The notes below the pieces were generated by a model. The model saw nothing but the letters and a program-made list of their open reading frames with translations, was not told the DNA's origin and ran no database searches. The position numbers and the translations under genes are program-made. From Chloroflexota bacterium (lineage in GTDB: Bacteria > Chloroflexota > Anaerolineae > B4-G1): a DNA stretch of 5,235 nt. Within the stretch, counting starts at the first letter, position 1, and the number at the start of each line of letters is the position of its first letter. Shown in pieces: positions 5,178 through 5,235 of the stretch. The stretch lies in contig DSAR01000240.1 in assembly GCA_011046405.1 (NCBI GenBank), forward strand, positions 1 through 5,235. Direction: 5' to 3'.

Positions 5178-5235
5178 ACCAATATACCAACATACCAACA
5201 TACCAATATACCAATATACCAACATACCAATATAC
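5178..5235 (-). repeat. octamer tandem array 3, inverted, runs off the window end
   Basis: Seven gap-free octamers ACCAAYAT start at 5178, 5186, 5194, 5202, 5210, 5218 and 5226, with AC of an eighth at 5234-5235. Only one position varies (Y = T,C,C,T,T,C,T). On the minus strand the units read TGGTATAT (the B type of arrays 1 and 2) and TGGTATGT, so this is the same family in opposite orientation. The array continues beyond the window. It lies 71 bases after the phosphatase-like gene; the spacer 5107-5177 shows no supported gene or terminator. Confidence 0.93.

Overview
The window looks like chromosomal DNA from a bacterium, most likely a member of the Chloroflexota (Anaerolineae-like). This is an inference from three things: GC-rich coding style in the first two genes, a divergent UvrD/AddB-like helicase whose conserved blocks I associate with that phylum, and dense short intergenic repeats. 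No RNA gene, CRISPR array, transposase or origin is visible.

Layout, left to right. Positions 1-58 hold a degenerate tandem repeat (unit close to GASCACAAAGGG) whose last copy folds into a perfect 8-bp hairpin. Next is rlmN (about 102-1061, +), a radical-SAM rRNA/tRNA adenine methyltransferase with every catalytic cysteine present but without most of the family's N-terminal domain. A short spacer carries a plausible extended -10 promoter (1083-1091) and runs into an octamer tandem array (1111-1214). A 719-residue SF1 helicase-like ATPase follows (1227-3386, +). A second octamer array (3365-3444) begins inside the last codons of the helicase and supplies its stop codon. It is followed at once by a broken gene for a five-helix membrane protein with an extracytoplasmic alkaline-phosphatase/sulfatase fold (3458-5106, +). 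That gene carries one frameshift near 3650 and an in-frame TAG at 4111. After a 71-base spacer with no recognisable feature, a third octamer array in the opposite orientation (5178-5235) runs off the window end.

The genes do not form an obvious pathway: one acts in RNA modification, one probably in DNA recombination or repair, and one was an envelope enzyme. What links them is the repeat system. All three arrays have a strict 8-bp period (TGGTAWAY-like). Arrays 1 and 2 add a 24-bp higher-order pattern, and each array sits exactly at a gene boundary, contributing an upstream region, a stop codon or a ribosome-binding region. Array 1 contains perfect extended -10 promoter sequences (TGGTATAAT) facing the helicase. 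The phosphatase-like gene is visibly more AT-rich than the two upstream genes (hand counts: 27 of 60 G+C at 4081-4140 against 42 of 60 at 601-660), which fits a different origin or relaxed selection.
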